Shown in pieces: positions 62,858 to 64,000 of a stretch of DNA of 64,000 nucleotides. This DNA is from Meloidogyne chitwoodi (lineage: Eukaryota > Nematoda > Chromadorea > Rhabditida > Meloidogynidae): positions 1,860,001 through 1,924,000 of the forward strand of contig JACZZP010000006.1 of NCBI GenBank assembly GCA_015183035.1. Direction: 5' to 3'. A program made the position numbers and the translations under genes. Below the pieces are notes generated by a model. The model had not been told where the DNA came from. It worked only from the letters and a program-made list of their open reading frames with translations, and did not search any database. The first letter of the stretch is position 1; every line of letters starts with the position of its first letter.

Positions 62858-63748
62858 TTAAAGTTTAGTAACCCCTCTTCCACTAATACCCAAATTTTGT
62901 TTTTGTTTTTCTTCCTTTTCTTCTTCTTCTTCTTCATCTTCTTCTACAACTGGACTAATTGCTGTTTTATTACTTTTTATTAATAAAATTCTTTTTGATC
63001 TTCCACTATTATTTGTTGTTTTTGTTAAAATATGATTTTGTTGTAATATTTTATTTTCTTCTTCTTTTATTTGAATTTGTTCAGTATTTTGCTCAATTTT
63101 TTTAATTGGAATATCTAAGGAAAATATAAAATATATTTTTAAATAAATTATAATAAAATAATTTTTTTTTAATATTAAAAGGGAAAATAAATTTTATTTT
63201 CAGGATATTAGATTAATATTTTTATATCTAAACTGCCCATATTTTCCCTCTCAAAATTTTAAAATTCTTCTAAATTATTTTTAAATTGTACATATTTTGA
63301 TCGGAATTTTTTAACGTTGTTCATTTTAATAAATTTATTTTATTTTTTAACCTTTTATTTTCTCCAAATCCATTAATTTCTGTTTTTTTCCATTATTTAC
63401 AATAACATTTAAATCAATAGGAACAGATTTTCTTCTAATATTTACTATTTCTTTATTTTGTATTTCTTGTTGTTTAATAACTGTTGGGACTGTAAATGAA
63501 CAATTTGTTGAAGTAGATAGGTCAATTTGACATTTTGCATTTTCTATACAAATATTTGTAGGAGAACACCAACGATTTGAATTTTCTTCCTTAAATTTTA
63601 AAAATAAAAAAAAAATAAATTAAAATAAAAAAACAAACAAAATTTCTTTCACAAAGTATGACAGGTTGGGGATTTGTTGTTGTTTTTATAGAAGATAATC
63701 GAGGGAATGCGTTGGAAGTTGAAGGAATGTTAGAACAAATAAAATCAG
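62858..63748 (-). CDS. Charged Gln/Glu/Lys-rich protein, unknown, 5' part missing
   Basis: Three 3' exons are supported: 63663-63748, 63352-63589, 62858-63114, in consistent phase, giving at least 193 residues. The part seen has ENSNRWCSPTNICIENAKC with three Cys, then a segment containing NIRRKSVPIDLNVIV. A Gln/Lys/Glu region follows, with an acidic run (EEDEEEEEEKEEK) and a C-terminal GISGRGVTKL. There are no membrane segments. I do not recognise it. The first exon shown starts in phase 1, so at least one more exon lies upstream, beyond or near the right edge. Confidence 0.5.
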
Positions 63749-63830
63749 CTAATAAGAAAAAAAGAATATTTAAATTAAAAAAATTATTGTTTAAAAGAGG
63801 ATTTAAGAAAACTTAAGTTAAGTAGCTTTG

Positions 63831-63896
63831 TGGTTAAGTTGGTAGTTGCTTGGACTAGTGGTTAAATGTTCCTTTATTTCACCTTGGATCGAAGCC
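63831..63896 (+). repeat. tRNA-derived SINE-like relic
   Basis: The A-box-like TGGTTAAGTTGG at 63831-63842 and B-box-like GGATCGAAGCC at 63886-63896 (9 of 11 matches to GGTTCGANTCC) are spaced 55 bp apart. No clean cloverleaf can be drawn, so a pseudo-tRNA or SINE head is more likely than a working tRNA. Confidence 0.4.
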
Positions 63897-64000
63897 GAAT
63901 TATTTAATATTATATTTTTCTAATATTTTAATTATTTTTTTAACATATTTTTAATAAAGAAATCCAAAAAAAAAATAAAAAAATATAATTTTTACAAGTA

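Overview
The window looks like nuclear DNA of a very AT-rich nematode. It has intron-dense genes with introns mostly of 35-450 bp, and nematode-type families: serpentine receptor class T, receptor guanylate cyclase, two TWK potassium channels and tandem GnRH-receptor-related GPCRs. AT content, many introns and poly-Asn tracts point to a tylenchid such as a root-knot nematode (Meloidogyne). The genus is inference; nothing here proves it. All multi-exon models were built by hand from GT/AG sites with phases checked through each model.

Layout. 1-12.2 kb: two tandem neuropeptide-type GPCR genes (+), the second with an intron-containing tRNA-Pro inside its last intron. 12.8-17.7 kb: a small secreted protein and an Asn-rich unknown (+), the latter with two hAT-like MITEs in introns. 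18.2-25.9 kb: a complete 33-exon receptor guanylate cyclase (-). 26.9-34.8 kb: a two-pore-domain K+ channel (+) whose 5.5-kb intron, interrupting the first selectivity filter, holds a complete second K2P gene on the opposite strand. 34.9-48.2 kb: a tandem triplication of a Srt chemoreceptor gene. Two of the three upstream regions carry a non-autonomous Helitron with a huge, apparently error-free 15-bp minisatellite (about 149 and 133 copies); the third is the empty site. MITEs and a pogo-like fragment are also present. 49.1-57.2 kb: dihydropyrimidinase, a short adducin/class II aldolase protein and a sugar-transporter-like MFS protein (+). 57.1-58.9 kb: tandem copies of the last transporter exon plus its downstream sequence. 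59.2-64 kb: a LAT-type amino-acid transporter (-) and the 3' part of an unknown charged protein (-) running to the right edge.

Functionally this is mostly sensory and excitability machinery (GPCRs, cGMP synthesis, K+ channels) with a few metabolic and transport genes, no operon being demonstrable. The most unusual structure is the Helitron-minisatellite upstream of the Srt genes: each 15-bp repeat contains a TGAGTCA (AP-1-type) site, and the element carries TATA-like boxes facing both ways, one way toward the receptor gene.
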